A stretch of DNA of 64,000 nucleotides from the NCBI GenBank assembly GCA_033439265.1, contig JAVTVX010000035.1, forward strand, positions 19,866,001-19,930,000. The letters are read 5' to 3'. The DNA comes from Dillenia suffruticosa. Taxonomy: Eukaryota; Streptophyta; Magnoliopsida; Dilleniales; Dilleniaceae. Each line of letters starts with the position of its first letter. The first letter of the stretch is position 1. Positions 30,150 to 42,779 of this stretch are shown in pieces. The notes beneath the pieces were generated by a model. It saw nothing but the letters and a program-made list of their open reading frames with translations. It did not search any database and was not told where the DNA came from. The translations under genes and the position numbers were made by a program.

Positions 30150-33100
30150 TAGAAATGGGACTGGGCTGGTTCTAGCCTGAAAACCAACCCAACAGATCTA
30201 TTTTTTGGCCGGATTGGAAACTGACTCGGGTGAATAGTAATCCAAAATCAGACCAGCCCGACTATAGTAACAAGCCGGTCTAATTCCATCCCTTTTGGAA
30301 CTGGGAACCGGCTCAGGCCGAGAACAAGCACATAACCAGCCCAGGCTTGGAACCGGCACGTTTGTTCCAATGGTCATTGGAACTGGCTCAGCCCGGCCCA
30401 GCCGATTCCAACTGCTATTTTTTATTTTTTTATTTTTTTAATTTTATCCTTCTCAACAGTTATAAAATGACTAGTTTGAAGGGTATTTTGATCCATAAAA
30501 TCAAAATTTTTTTCTATAAATAAATCATCCCTCATTCTTAAATCTTATATAACAAAATCTCATTCTCTCTCTCACAATCTTATTTTCTTTACTATATTCT
30601 CTCAAAATCTATATACAACAACTCAATTCCAATTTTCTATAAGTCTCTCTCACATTAAACACATTTTCATTTCCTACTAATTACACCATTTCCAATTACA
30701 CCTCCATTTCCATTTTAAACTCATTTCCAATCTCCTATTAATCACACCATATACAATATCCATTAAAATTTGGTAAAATTTCAAAATTAGAATCTTAAAT
30801 TTTCAAAATTTGACGATAAACAACAGTGATTTCTGTCAAGTCAGTAACATTCAATTTTTTTTTAATTTTACTTTTTTTTTGTATTTTTAATTCATTTGCA
30901 TTAATTTTTTTGCATATTTAAATTTCATTTTTTTAAAAAAAATAGTCGAAATTCATTTTTCATAATTTTCTCAACAATCTCCTCTTTCCTCATTTTCATT
31001 TTTGTAAGAGAGCATTTCAGAACACGTAGATATTGATATTGGTTTTGAAAAAAATGAATTTAGTCACACACGATTTAATATAACACGCATTAAAAAGATA
31101 ATTTTAAAATATGAGATTTTTTTATTAAAAATTATAAGGAATAAAAGACAACTTGTAAAATTTGTCATTAAAAATATACATTTTTGAAGAGTTAGGAAGT
31201 GGGCACACTTAAAAAATATATAATTAGAGATCATTCGGATAAATTATCTCAAATTAGACAAATATAAATTGTCACGGGAAAATAAGACAAATACATTTAG
31301 ATATAATGTGAAAACAAAAAAAAATGATAAAAAGAATAGATAGCACGTAAAGAGTTATCACTTAGTATGGTTGCATATGAAATTTTTGATAAATATGTTC
31401 AAAAATATTTATAACGGAGTTATCAAAAAATTAGTAGAAAAAACGGTAGGAAAATGTCATTAGTCGATTTCAAGAATTGAAAGATGGTTTAATTGCAAAA
31501 TTTATATATAGTGATTGTAATTTTTAATTAAGTTCGGATACTTGGAAGAATGAACCTAAAAAAGAATATTTTATTTTAATAATATGTCATTGAGTTAATG
31601 ATTCATGGGTTTTTTTTTTTTAAAAAAAAAAAGAATTTTAGCTTTTCAACTTTGGGATGATCCACATTTCGGCTCTCACATAGGTAAAGTAATTACGAAT
31701 GTTGTTCATGAAATGGTATTAATAATAGAATTTTTTTCTTTGTTTTTTAATAATATATCCATTAATATTAGTGCGGTTAATATTTTAAAAAATACTTTAA
31801 AAACAATATTAGATGGAATATATTTTTTCATAATAGGTGTGCATGTCATATTTTAAATTTATGTATTAAAAATAGTTTACATGTGGCGCAAGTAGTTTTA
31901 AGATCCATTCATGATATCAAATTAGAAATTATTTGACAAAAATACAAGGAATGAGATTATGTATTTTACATAATATAAAACTTAAAAAATTTAAAAAAGA
32001 GTGTGAAGCGATATAGAACTCAATTTATGATATGTTACGATGTATAATTTCTTTTAAAAATATTTTAATTGAATTTATCGATTCTAATTATAAATATGAT
32101 TTTATTAATAATATCGATTTTGATTTTACAACTACACTAGTTCAATTGTTGGAAATATTTTATATATGTATAAATTTATTTTTCTGAGTTTATTATCCAA
32201 TAACTCATTTAATATTGTCTAATTTTTATAAAATTTGTTTCGTATTTAGTCAATTTAAAAATAATGATATATTTAGTAACACTATTGAACTAATAAAAAT
32301 AAAGTTTTTAAAATATTATGAAAATATTCTTATTTTGTATTTAGTAGCAAGTGTTTTAAATTTTATTATAAAACTTGGAGGTATTGAAATTTTAATAGAT
32401 TGTTTTGACAATAGTTTTTCAACAGAAATATATATTAATCGACAACTTTTAAAACAATAAATATTTTTTACTTTACAAACCATAGTTACATTATATGGAA
32501 AGGAACATGATAATATAAGTGGTAGTGATATAAGCAGTAGTAATAGTAATAATAATAGTACAACGACTTATTCATCTTCAATTTTTTTTAATTCTTTACA
32601 TATGTTAGAAAATAAATAAATAACTTTTTCATCGTCGCTAAAAAAATTAATTTTTTACCAATAAACATATAGGTCAGAAAGTTATGACGACGATACTCAT
32701 TTTGATTTATTAGATTAATAGAGAAAAAATATATCTTACTATCCAATTTTGATCAAAATAATTAAAAATATACTAAATCTTTCGATATTCACATAATGCC
32801 ATCGAAAAGTGTTTTTAGTGTAGGTGGTCGAGTTTTAATAAAAAAAATCGTACCAATTAGGTGGAAAACACATTGAAAATCTTGATTTGCATTAAAGATT
32901 GGAAAGACGCAAAAAAAAAATGCATGACATGAATAATAACTCGGAAAGAAGAAAAATAAATTTTTAGTGTATTGAAAAATTATGTAAATATGTAAAAAAA
33001 AAAATCATCCATGTAAAAATAAAAAAAAATGTAATTATATTGAATTAGTAGATTCGAAAATACAAATGAAGAGTTTGGTAATGAACGAATACCGAATTTG

Positions 33101-33446
33101 GTGGAACTATTTTAAAAATTTTTTATGTTTTTAATTTCTTTTTTTATCTCTTTATTTGTTGATTTCCCCAAAAAAAAGTGAGTTAAAAAAAAGAGATAAA
33201 AAAATTTGGAGATTTTAAAAAAACAACAAAGAGAATAATTAAAAAAAAAAGAAGAGATAAAACAAAAAAAAAACCAAATAGAGTTTGAAAAAAAAACCGT
33301 GAACCGGATTGGCTAGGCTCAGCATGGTGGGCCTGGTTCACTGGGCCGGGCTGGTCCACCGGGCTATTTTCGAACCAGCCCGTGATTCCTGGGCCCGTCC
33401 AGGAATCGGACCGGAACTAAGCCAGCCCAACCCGATCTCATTTCTA
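30150..33446 (+). mobile_element. Decayed full-size hAT transposon
   Basis: About 3.3 kb bounded by TAGAAATGGGA and its inverted counterpart TCTCATTTCTA. The flanking 8-mers CCGGATAT (30142-30149) and TCGGATAC (33447-33454) agree at 6 of 8 positions, an aged target duplication. The two ends share GGGCTGG/CCAGCCC-rich subterminal sequence. Inside, in broken plus-strand frames, are traces of a hAT transposase: ILAFQLWDDPHFGSHIGKVI near 31630-31700, and a C-terminal dimerisation block SKSVFSVGGRVL at about 32800-32840. Stops throughout show it is inactive. Confidence 0.85.
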
Positions 33447-33454
33447 TCGGATAC

Positions 33455-35100
33455 TAACAGTGAAAATAAAAAAAAAAAAATCTACTTATTAATAATTGTA
33501 TATTAGTACATAAAATCACCTGCAACAATTAATAAAATTGTGTTGAATTTTGAAGTGCTTAGCTTGTATTTCTAAATTGAATTAAGTTTTAGGTCTTGCA
33601 ATTGATCCAAACTCTAAAGAACACTGGAGGTGGTTTTGCTTGTGGGATTAATTTTAATAATTCTAATAATTTATTGGTCAAATATAGGAAAAGACGAATC
33701 AAGGCTTTTCATATTTTCCGAGTAGAACGAAGGCCCTTGAAGTATGATATTTGGGTTTAAGAAAAATCAAACTTTTTTTTTGGGGGGGTGGGGGGGATCA
33801 AGGAGAATGCAGGAGAAAAGATTTCATGTGACCTCGGTTTAATCCTCAGTGCTCTGTTTCATATTTTAAAAGGAAAGAGGTCAAAATTCTATTAATATTA
33901 ATAAAAAGAAATGTTTTTTAAGTAAGGAAAATTAGGTATTTCGTTTAACCTAAAAAAGAGAAAAAAAAAATAATAACTATTGACATTTATAAATTTTCAT
34001 AATTATTTTTCTAATTATAAAAAGTTCAATCCATGATAAAATTTTGTATTGAAAGAAAAAAGTTACCATTATCAATTATTACCTTATTCATTTTCCAAAT
34101 ACAATTAGAAAATAATTAAGTACCAAATTAGCAAAATTTAAGATTGTGGGAATTTATTGATCAATAAAAAAAAACATTTTAATCAATAATATTATTAGCC
34201 TAAAAATTATAAACAAAATAAAAGTCTATCGATATATTATGATAAAGTATCGTAATTGCAATTTGTATGCGGCAAAATCCTGTGGAAGGGTTGACCACCA
34301 ATTTGAATTAGCTTAATTCATGGTATTTGGATTAATTAATGATTCGATCCGGTCCCATGAATTGGTACTCAACCAACGTAAAAAATAAAATAAAACAAAA
34401 TAAATTAAAGTATTTTGTTATTAATTATTTTTAAATTAAATTCCATACAAGCTCCAGGTCAAGAGTCTAGACCCTTTTTTCTGTTCAACGCGTTTCTTCC
34501 GACAAGAGAGGTGGGTTTGCTTCTAGCACCGAATTCTGCATCTTGTCTGAATGTTGCAGAGAGCATCCAATGAGAATCTACGAATTGGGGGGGGGGGTTG
34601 TGGAAAAGTGGGGAGTTGTTAGAAAAAATTGAAATTAATATTTAATAATAAAAATATTGACGTAATATCGTTATAATTATATTTTTTTATAAAAATATAT
34701 ATTTTTATTTTTAAGTTTTTTTTTTTTCTTTTTTTTTTTCGTGGGAGGGACCGAAGCCCACGTAAAGGGAAGGGGGACGATATCACAGGAAGGGGGCATG
34801 GGGTTTCGGGGAAGGAAAAGAAATCTCGTGCCATTGAACCAAAGCTAAGTGGCTTTATTTTTAAAGTTAAATATTTTTATTAAAACTTTTTATTCTAATT
34901 CAAATAAATTAAATCGACTTAAATTTATTTTCAACCTTGACCTATGCAGCGGAGCGCATGCCCACAAACACACACACCCTCTTTCTCAGGTCTCTTTTCT
35001 TTACCCTTGATACCATAAAATAGAAGTACTCGGGAGGTGGTACTTTCTCTCTCTCTCTCTCTCTCTGTCTCTCCCTCGTGCTTAGTTACGTCCGCTGAGC
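33455..35100. other. Intergenic DNA before the small candidate gene
   Basis: AT-rich with a G-run near 33781, a G-run near 34588 and an island of normal composition at about 34440-34620 and 34740-34830. A CT microsatellite at about 35045-35068 lies in the leader of the candidate gene. No protein family was recognised. Confidence 0.45.
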
Positions 35101-36216
35101 ATGAGAAAGAATGGGAAAAGGATGCAGCAAAATTTCAGAGGTTACGAAGATTCGAGGAGTCAAGAAAGCAGAACATGCAAATATGTGAGTTGTTTTCTTT
35201 CCCCATCTGTTTTTCACTTTAATCATTTACTGTATGTCTTTTATTTGGTGTTTTTCGTGCACTCATATTTGCTTTTGCACTTTACATCATGTCTTTGTCG
35301 AAGTGACTTAATGTTGTTCACATTCTTTTTTGCTTTAACCTAAAAATTTTACATTAGGGTTGTTTTGGTTCTTTCTTTTAGGTGTTAACAATCTTTTTTT
35401 CCTTAAAATATTAAGGTAAAATCCTAATTTTGGATTGAAAATATAACTGATTCCTATTTGGATTAGTGTTCGATTCACCGCTGTCGAGGATAACAAATAT
35501 AGACTTTTAAGATTTGTGATGTATTCCCTTGAATAAAGGGGGTGACTCGCTCCTTTTTTTATCAGTTCGCAATCATATGTTATTGATTCATGGTAGCTGA
35601 GTGATGCCATTTACATTTTACAACCCAAGTAGGTATGATCTATTAGGAATTGATATGGTTTGTTTAATGAGTTAAGTATGGTCGGCGATGATATTATTTG
35701 CTTATGCTAATGGGGTGGAGAAATTGTATATAAGCAATCACATGGTATGGAGAAATAGATATTTAATAAATTTATGGTTATTTACATTTACTTTGGGATC
35801 ATTTGGCACCCTTAGAACTACTCTTTGCTTTCTGTGTCAGATCAGAAATGGTGGCGATCATTTGTTTCATCATATGTTTTGACATCATAATGCGACACCT
35901 ACCATACCGAGTTTTAAGATTGTTTGGATTTCATGGGGTCATTCCCTTACCTTGAAACACTTTGAGTTGCACTAATTAATAGATAAGGAAGAGCATGTGA
36001 GAATTGGCCTATGACTCACTGATAATTGATGATTGTTTGGATTTCACACTCACTGTTAATGATTTCATTTTATTTTATGTTTTCATTAGTAGTACTAAAT
36101 TATTGTAGATACAACATAGGAAGATTATTCCACTAAAAGACAAGATTAAGCATCTAAGACCTTTACTGTGCAAATTCATCATCCAAGTTAACAGTGATAG
36201 GATAAGAAGAAAATGA
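35101..36216 (+). CDS. Candidate two-exon gene for a 63-aa basic peptide
   Basis: Not a family I recognise. ATG 35101 opens 28 codons ending at a good donor (TAT|GTGAGT, exon 1 35101-35184). An acceptor TATTGTAG at 36101-36108 then opens 35 codons plus TGA in the same phase (exon 2 36109-36216). The product is strongly basic, rich in Lys, Arg and Gln (starts MRKNGKRMQQNF; the second exon includes KIIPLKDKIKHLRPLLCK and ends DRIRRK). It has no signal peptide, and exon 2 could form an amphipathic helix. A CT-rich leader precedes the ATG, as in real plant genes. Phase agreement and base composition support it, but it could be a non-coding transcript. An alternative overlapping start lies at 35037 in another frame. 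Confidence 0.35.
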
Positions 36217-36510
36217 TATGGAGGAGAAAGACTAGGTAATTGTTGTCATGTTCATCTTTTCACCAATTCAATGATGCTTGTTTTTGTGAACAATGAGGAA
36301 TCTATTTTGACCCAGTCAAAAAAAGGCTCCTTTGATGTTATTAAAAATCATGTGAGAGTGTTACAAGACCCACTTGACAATTTATGTGGATCAAATTCCA
36401 TCCTCCAAGAAAACAATGGAAAAAGATAAGACCCATCTTTGTTGGGTCCGATGACCTTCATTAGTTCTGTTTCCTCAAACCCAACAAAAATTCTTAGAAA
36501 TTGAAAGGAG

Positions 36511-36699
36511 CTAGTCTAGAAGACAATAGAAGAAAAAAAACATGACCAAGATTATGATGATGATAAAGAGAAGGAAGCAAAAGAGGCCTGCAACTTGATT
36601 CCCATGAGGTTGTGTGTTGCCATTTCCATTGCCACTTCCTCTCCTCTGACGTCTTGGTTGTAGTTTGATTGCTTTATCTATCTCTTTGTCTCTCGGCAT
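36511..36699 (-). CDS. Candidate small membrane peptide (62 aa)
   Basis: Family not recognised. The minus-strand frame from ATG 36699 to TAG 36511 encodes a basic, polar N-terminal half (MPRDKEIDKAIKLQPRRQRR), a Gly/Asn linker (GSGNGNGNTQPHGNQ), and a hydrophobic stretch from about residue 37 to 60 (VAGLFCFLLFIIIII...) reaching almost to the C-terminus, like a tail-anchored protein. The frame is also open upstream to 36750. A possible acceptor (TTGACAAG) lies just upstream, so it could be the last exon of a longer gene. Hydrophobic runs can arise from TC-rich DNA by chance, so confidence is low. Confidence 0.3.
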   Translation of the reverse strand: MPRDKEIDKAIKLQPRRQRRGSGNGNGNTQPHGNQVAGLFCFLLFIIIIILVMFFFFYCLLD

Positions 36700-39241
36700 C
36701 CTCAGCTGGAGATTTGCCTTGTCAAGAGCAGAAAAGAGGATTATTATCAATAATGACTTGTAGAGGATAGTTTTTTTCCCTCAAAGTTCTTAGTCGTCAT
36801 AGTCACCATTTGGAGAAAGTCTTTTGAAAACTCTGGTATTTAATATTGCAATTTTCTTTTTCATTTTTGCCTGTCCGCGTATGTATAACTTTCATTTGGT
36901 AGTCATTTCGTAAGAAAAGACCTAGCAGCTTCGCCGATGGTGTTTGGCAATTGGAGATTTCAATGTAATTTTATTGCAAATACAGATTTTGAGAGAGATT
37001 TTGCTTTACGCGGTAAATGGGTAGACTGCAAAGAAGAGTGTTTGACTGTACCCCTAAGGACCTATTATTGATTTTTCAGAAAAATATAGGGAAGTTTTTG
37101 TTTTGCTTTGTTGATTTCATGGGGAAATTTTGATTCAGCTTCCACAGCAAAATATATATGATGTACAAGTGAAGAGTTGTAGCTCAGTGATGCACAATAG
37201 TTCCTGTAAAGTCAATGAAAGCAATTTTCCGTTTAGGTCACTTCTGACATAGGAGCAGAATGATATCAGACATTCTCTTTTCTAGAATTTTTACCATCTT
37301 GATTGCCTTTTCTTGCTGACTTATGGAGTATTTATCTTTTTGGATAACATTTTAACTGTAGGTTATGGTATTTCCCAGTGCCTTTGCGCTTGTCGTAGTA
37401 ATGAGATGGAGAGATGCAGATGCTAAATGCTTTAAAATTTTATCATCACAATTACATTATATGGAGGATCTGTGAATGTATATTATTATTGATAATGCTA
37501 CGTGGCTTGCTTTTAAGTGAGTGAGGTTTATGGGTTCCACAACATTCAAATTGCTAAACTGATTATATATAGTACCTGTTTTAGCGGTTGTTAACTCAAT
37601 TGTGCGTTGTCATCTTAGAAAGTTTCTAGCCAATTAATTTAAGAGTCACCATCCCAAGGCAAGTTCAGAGAGCATAGTGTAAAAGAGACATTGAAGCCTT
37701 CTTTATGAACATTTGATGATATTCCCCCATCATACTGAACGATGAAGAGTTACAATAAAAGTTGCAGGAGTTAATGGACAGAATGGTATTTTCATTGAGG
37801 TAGGTTACTTATCAAAAGTTTTAGTGGTCATACATGCAAATGTGTCATCTACACCCATGCCCAAGCTGAAAAATATGAGCTACCTAAAGGCCAAACATCA
37901 AGTGTGCTGATACATTTTCTTCCTAACTACAGTTTGCGCATAATGAAATTTTGTAGGATTTTTTCCCCTGTATTCTTGACTGCCTGAGATAAGTTGTTTA
38001 TATCGGATGTTGATTTTCAAACAACAAACTTATTAGGCAATTCCATTTTCAAGTCTTAGGATAATGATTTCCATCTTCCACGTTCTCTAGCTCTATTTTC
38101 ACATGTTCTTTTCTACATTAATTGGGAGTTTGCTTTTACTTATGAGGGGAAAAAAAAAGCAAATATTCTGGAAAGTAGCAAATGCTTTGGGGATTTTCAC
38201 TTTATCATGTGTACTTTCTCTCTGCGTTGTCAATTTCACACATGCTCTCCTTTCTGTATTGTTTTGTTTCTCACTTTAGTCCCTTTATTGTTTACTGATT
38301 CTATGTGTATGTAAAATATGAACAGAAGGGCTATGGAAAGTTGAATGTGTAACATTCCAAGAAGTGAAAAAAGAGTTTAATGAAGAAGGCTAAGTTCACC
38401 ATTCTCTGCAATGTTGATATCAAATGCATGCGTGATCCTCTATGGGCCAAGGATAGATGGCCATCTCATACAGGGCTGGAGACATGACCCTATGGCCCCT
38501 AGCAAGCCCTGAAGCATAATCAAGCAGGTATCATGAGGAAAGCAAGAATGTGCACAGAGCTACTTTCTGCTCTCTGTGTGAGAGATTATAAGGCTGCGCA
38601 GAGAAATTGTTGAAGCACTCAGACTTGGAGCCAGCAGTTTCTCATATGATGAGGTAAATGAAACTTTTATGTGCATTTGATGAACAGGTTGTACACATGC
38701 GTCAGTGAGTTGAACAAAAATCGGTGCTTGATAATATTATGGTATCGGGAACATCATTGGCTTTGATGGGGAATTCACAAGACCAATCATTCTAACAGAG
38801 TGCAAGCTGTTTGATGTTCAACAACAATTTTCAAAATCGTTTTAAGTTAGATTGCAAATTTCAAAGAGCCTTGGCTTCTAGTTGAGCAAGGGCTGTTATC
38901 TGCGATCTCTGTACTTCAGCTTGAGAAGCTATAATGACAAAGGAGGGTCCTAAATTTGAAGGATGTACTTTAAACACTATTTGCTACTATAATTTACAAT
39001 GGTATCTTCACAGAATCAAATGGTCCATGCTTTATATTTGCAGAACTTGTTTGAATTGGTCTTGTCCTTCTTCAAAAACAAACTTCTTTGTAAATCACAA
39101 TCCCCCAAAAAGCCTTGAGTAGAATGGAAGACTGATAAATAAATAAATCAAATTGCAAGTCTCACCTCACAAAAATCCTTTTTGCTTGTGCCCTAGAATA
39201 CGCATTAGCCTATTTACACCACGATTTACAACTTCCTAAAA
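36700..39241. other. Region between small candidate genes and the kinase
   Basis: About 2.5 kb of near-normal plant base composition without a long reading frame or recognised family. It may contain introns or non-coding exons of a transcript starting near 35 kb. The right end (about 39120-39241) is probably the kinase 3' UTR. Confidence 0.4.
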
Positions 39242-41130
39242 CTATGCTCCCTTGGTTCTGACGTGCAATGGAGAGTTCGAATTTGGAGACTTTGGTGATC
39301 TCATATAATGCTTATCATCATGATGGAGTTTATGATTTTGGTGATTTTGATCATTCCCTTTGAGCTCAATCTTCAGAGACTCACTCTCGACAGGAAAGGT
39401 ATACACAAAGGGCTCAATTGGGATGTCATTGAAATCCTTAAGAGGTTCCAAAATGTTAACAACAGTAGTCATATTCGGTCTTTGCTTTGGCCGGTGGCTT
39501 AGACACTGATAAGCCAATGCAGCTGCCTTTTGGGCGCCTGTCTCTGAGTACTGACCCTCCAGTCTTGGGTCCATTATTTTAGCAAGTTTCCGAGGATCAT
39601 TTAGCATTGGCCTTGCATATTCTACTAAATTTTGCTCTCTACCAGGCCGAGTCTTGTCCACTGATCTTCTTCCGGTTATTAGCTCTAATAGTACTACTCC
39701 AAAGCTATAGACATCGCTCTTTGCTGTCAAATGACCTGAAAATAAGTCTAGTCAGCATTAAGCTCATTCCTTTTTCAATTGAGTATCGCATAGCTGTGAA
39801 ATGTAGTAAATCAGTTCGAGTATTACCAGTCATGATGTACTCGGGGGCAGCATAACCTTGTGTGCCCATGACACGGGTAGAAACGTGTGTTTCATCTCCT
39901 TCTGGACCATCCTTTGCAAGACCAAAATCCGAGAGTTTGGCTGTGTGATCCTAAAATAAAATGCAAGAGAAAAATTTCAGTAATTGTCAAAACAAAGAAA
40001 ATGAATCTCATAAGGGAAGGGAAAATAGAGGCGTACTGAGTCCAACAAAATATTAGAAGCCTTAAAATCTCTGTATATGACAGGCTTTTCTGCTTCATGG
40101 AGGAATGCAAGACCCATTGCAGCTCCAAGTGCAATTTTCATCCTAGTTGACCATGGCAAAGACACCGAGTATCCTGCAGCACAAAAATGGTGATAAAATT
40201 AGATCTACTACTCTTATTTAGCTTTGGAATTTAAATGGATCTTTTCAAATTTACCAGAAATGGTCAAGCCTCAAGGTTGACAATTCTCAAGACTGATTAG
40301 GTACATATATATTATATACATGACAAGATCAAATTAATTACCAAATTGAAGCTTCAAAAGTCTTCAAACTCGCAGCCTAGGAAGAGTAGGCAATGACTTG
40401 AAACAACATTTTCAGAAAAAGAAAAATATATGGTGAATTGTTCATGTAAAATTTAAATTAGGAAGAGAACATAACATACTTCTGAAGAGCTGATTCTCTA
40501 AGCTGCCTCGTGGCATGTACTCGTACACAAGAAGCCTGTGTTCATCCTCACAAGAGTACCCAATCAACTTCACAAGATGGGGATGTCTTAATTGTCCCAG
40601 AAAGATCACTTCTGTCTGTCAGCATTTCATCAAACATTAACAAAAATAACAATAATAACATTAACGGCGATACAGAAGAGAACAAACATAAATTATTAAT
40701 AACCAAGTTTGATGATTACCAGCCACTCCCTATGACCTTGAGTGCCGTCCAAATCCAAGAGCTTGACTGCCACAGGCTGAGCCTGCAAGCCATGCCTCAG
40801 CTTGTCATCGATGAATCCTTTATAAACCGGTCCAAACCCACCTTCACCTAGAAAATTACTTGTCGCAAAATTTTGAGTGACCACTCTCAATTCAGCGATT
40901 GTGAAGCTGTGAATGTTGGATCCAAGAGAGAGAGAGAGATCTTCAGAGAGTGTTGCGCTTCCCGGATTGCTTAGGTCAGAGACAGACAGTCTCTGCAATG
41001 AAAACTGCTTTGTGACTGGTTTCTTGGTCTTGGCTAGTGCTGGTGATGGTGATGGTTCTGGCGGTGCTACACTTTCTGCCTTGTAACACTTCGGTACCAA
41101 TGATCTCCATGTGAACCTTTTTGCAGTCAT
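39242..41130 (-). CDS. RIPK: Receptor-like cytoplasmic kinase, subfamily VII, RIPK-like
   Basis: Ser/Thr kinase of the RLCK-VII (PBL) group, which relays signals from membrane immune and developmental receptors. Five exons, 41130-40720, 40615-40480, 40173-40037, 39950-39827 and 39735-39242, all GT-AG with consistent phases, give 433 aa. Key residues: Gly loop [11 protein letters not shown] (95-105), Lys123 in AVKLLD, Glu139 in TEVIFLGQL, catalytic Asp218 in YRDFKASN (RD type), metal-binding Asn223, Asp236 in DFGLAK, and activation segment [18 protein letters not shown]. The short non-catalytic N-terminus starts [17 protein letters not shown], so it lacks the Gly2 used for myristoylation in many PBLs; this start resembles RIPK from memory. 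The tail after the kinase domain is His/Asn/Lys-rich. A close paralogue such as another PBL cannot be excluded. Confidence 0.93.
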
Positions 41131-42779
41131 ATTTAAAAACCTTTATAAGTTGATATCTAAGAATCATACATATCCGAATCAAAATGAATGTAGGGTCTGC
41201 TAAAGTATTTAAATCACCAGCTCAGCTCCAGGCGACACGGTTTTATTGAATTTTCTATTTTATACAAAAACACAACTTGAAATTCTTTTACTTTAGTTTT
41301 ATGGGTTTGTTAGACATTATATGAGACGAGAGTAGGTCCTGCTCCAAGGTCTTCATTTTTGGTTTTTGTTGAAATTTAAAACCCCCCCCCCCTCTTGACT
41401 TTTTGTTCCTTATAAATACCCTTTTTACGAAACTTCTTTTCACATTTTTAGAAATTGGTTTCATATCAGATTTGGTGAAGATGACGAATTCATATTGTGG
41501 GATTAGAAATTGAAAATTAAGATAAATCCAGATTTTTACACAAGCAAACACGCTTTCTCCTGTCTGGCAGTCCAGTCAGAGCAAAGGGGTATATTCGTCA
41601 AATTAAAAATCGTGGTTCGCTAGACTTCGTGAGCGGGAGTTAGGTTGGTTCCCAATTTTGGATAAGCTTCTAGAACCCCAAAACGATTATATCAACGCAT
41701 ACATTACCAAAATGATGCAAATGCCCTCCATGATTGGAAGCAAACCTTAGCATTGAGCGGGTCCGCGGATTTGTGCTGGAGCCGACCAAAGGTCCAAGTA
41801 TTCGCCCATAGCTTAATGTTAGTGGATTATAATAAATTAAATTTTATATAATAATTTATATCAGTATATTTTGATTTATTTTTAATTAAAAATATTTAAA
41901 ATAATCAAAATATATTGATTATTTAATTAAAAATTGATTAATACGTTCTAATGTGAAGTATTACATAAATTTTGATAATAAATTTATTTAATTTATCTAA
42001 AAATATTGTTTACTCAATTGTTGTTACTATTTTGAGCTAAACTGAGAAATTGCATATCAAATAACAACTATCATACTTAACAAATTGTGATAATATTAGC
42101 GAGCTTAATTTCAAAGGCCAAACATTTCTACAGCTTGGAAGATGCTGACAGGCCATTAAAAGGCAGGCTGAGCTGTTAAGTGTACTTTATATTTAATTCT
42201 ACTGGAAGGTGATCAGTGCTATTAAAAGTATGGTAAAAATTGAGTTTATTATTTTCTTTTTATTCAAGGGGGGCAAAAGCTTAGGAACAAGCATCACAAG
42301 AAGAACCTAACAGGACTCGGGAAGCAATCTCAAAGGGAAGCAACCCCTAATGGCACTTAGAGAACACAAAAGCACGGGGCAAGCAAACCTGAAACAAAAA
42401 TAGAAGGTAAAATCCAAACCTACACCACCAAGGGTGGAATCAACAAATACACCGAGCACCAAACAATGTGTACAACTCATTTACTACATGTACTTGTAGT
42501 GCTGTTCACGAACTCACAATTTTCCTGTAACGTGACCTTTTTATCCGATTTTTAATGGGTTTGAAGGATACAATCGTATTAATAAGGAGTCAAATCTTAC
42601 TTATAAATCCCAATTCATCAATTGTTCAAGTTTACTTGCTTGTACAACGAGAAAAACGATAAAAGTCGGTACTTACATCCAATTCCATATTAGACCAATC
42701 TACGTTTATGGCTTATCATGGAAGTTAAAATTCTTTTTCTCTATAATAAGATAAATCAAAATATCACAAATACTGTAAT
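41131..42779. other. Upstream region of the kinase and intergenic DNA
   Basis: The left part should be the kinase promoter. There is a C-run near 41384 and an AT-rich stretch at 41820-42060. At about 42260-42470 lies a less AT-rich patch (CAAAAGCTTAGGAACAAGC onwards) that looks like transposon-derived sequence, but I could not assign it. Similar-looking sequence resumes at about 46490 after the Copia element, so the Copia element may have split an older repeat. Confidence 0.4.
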
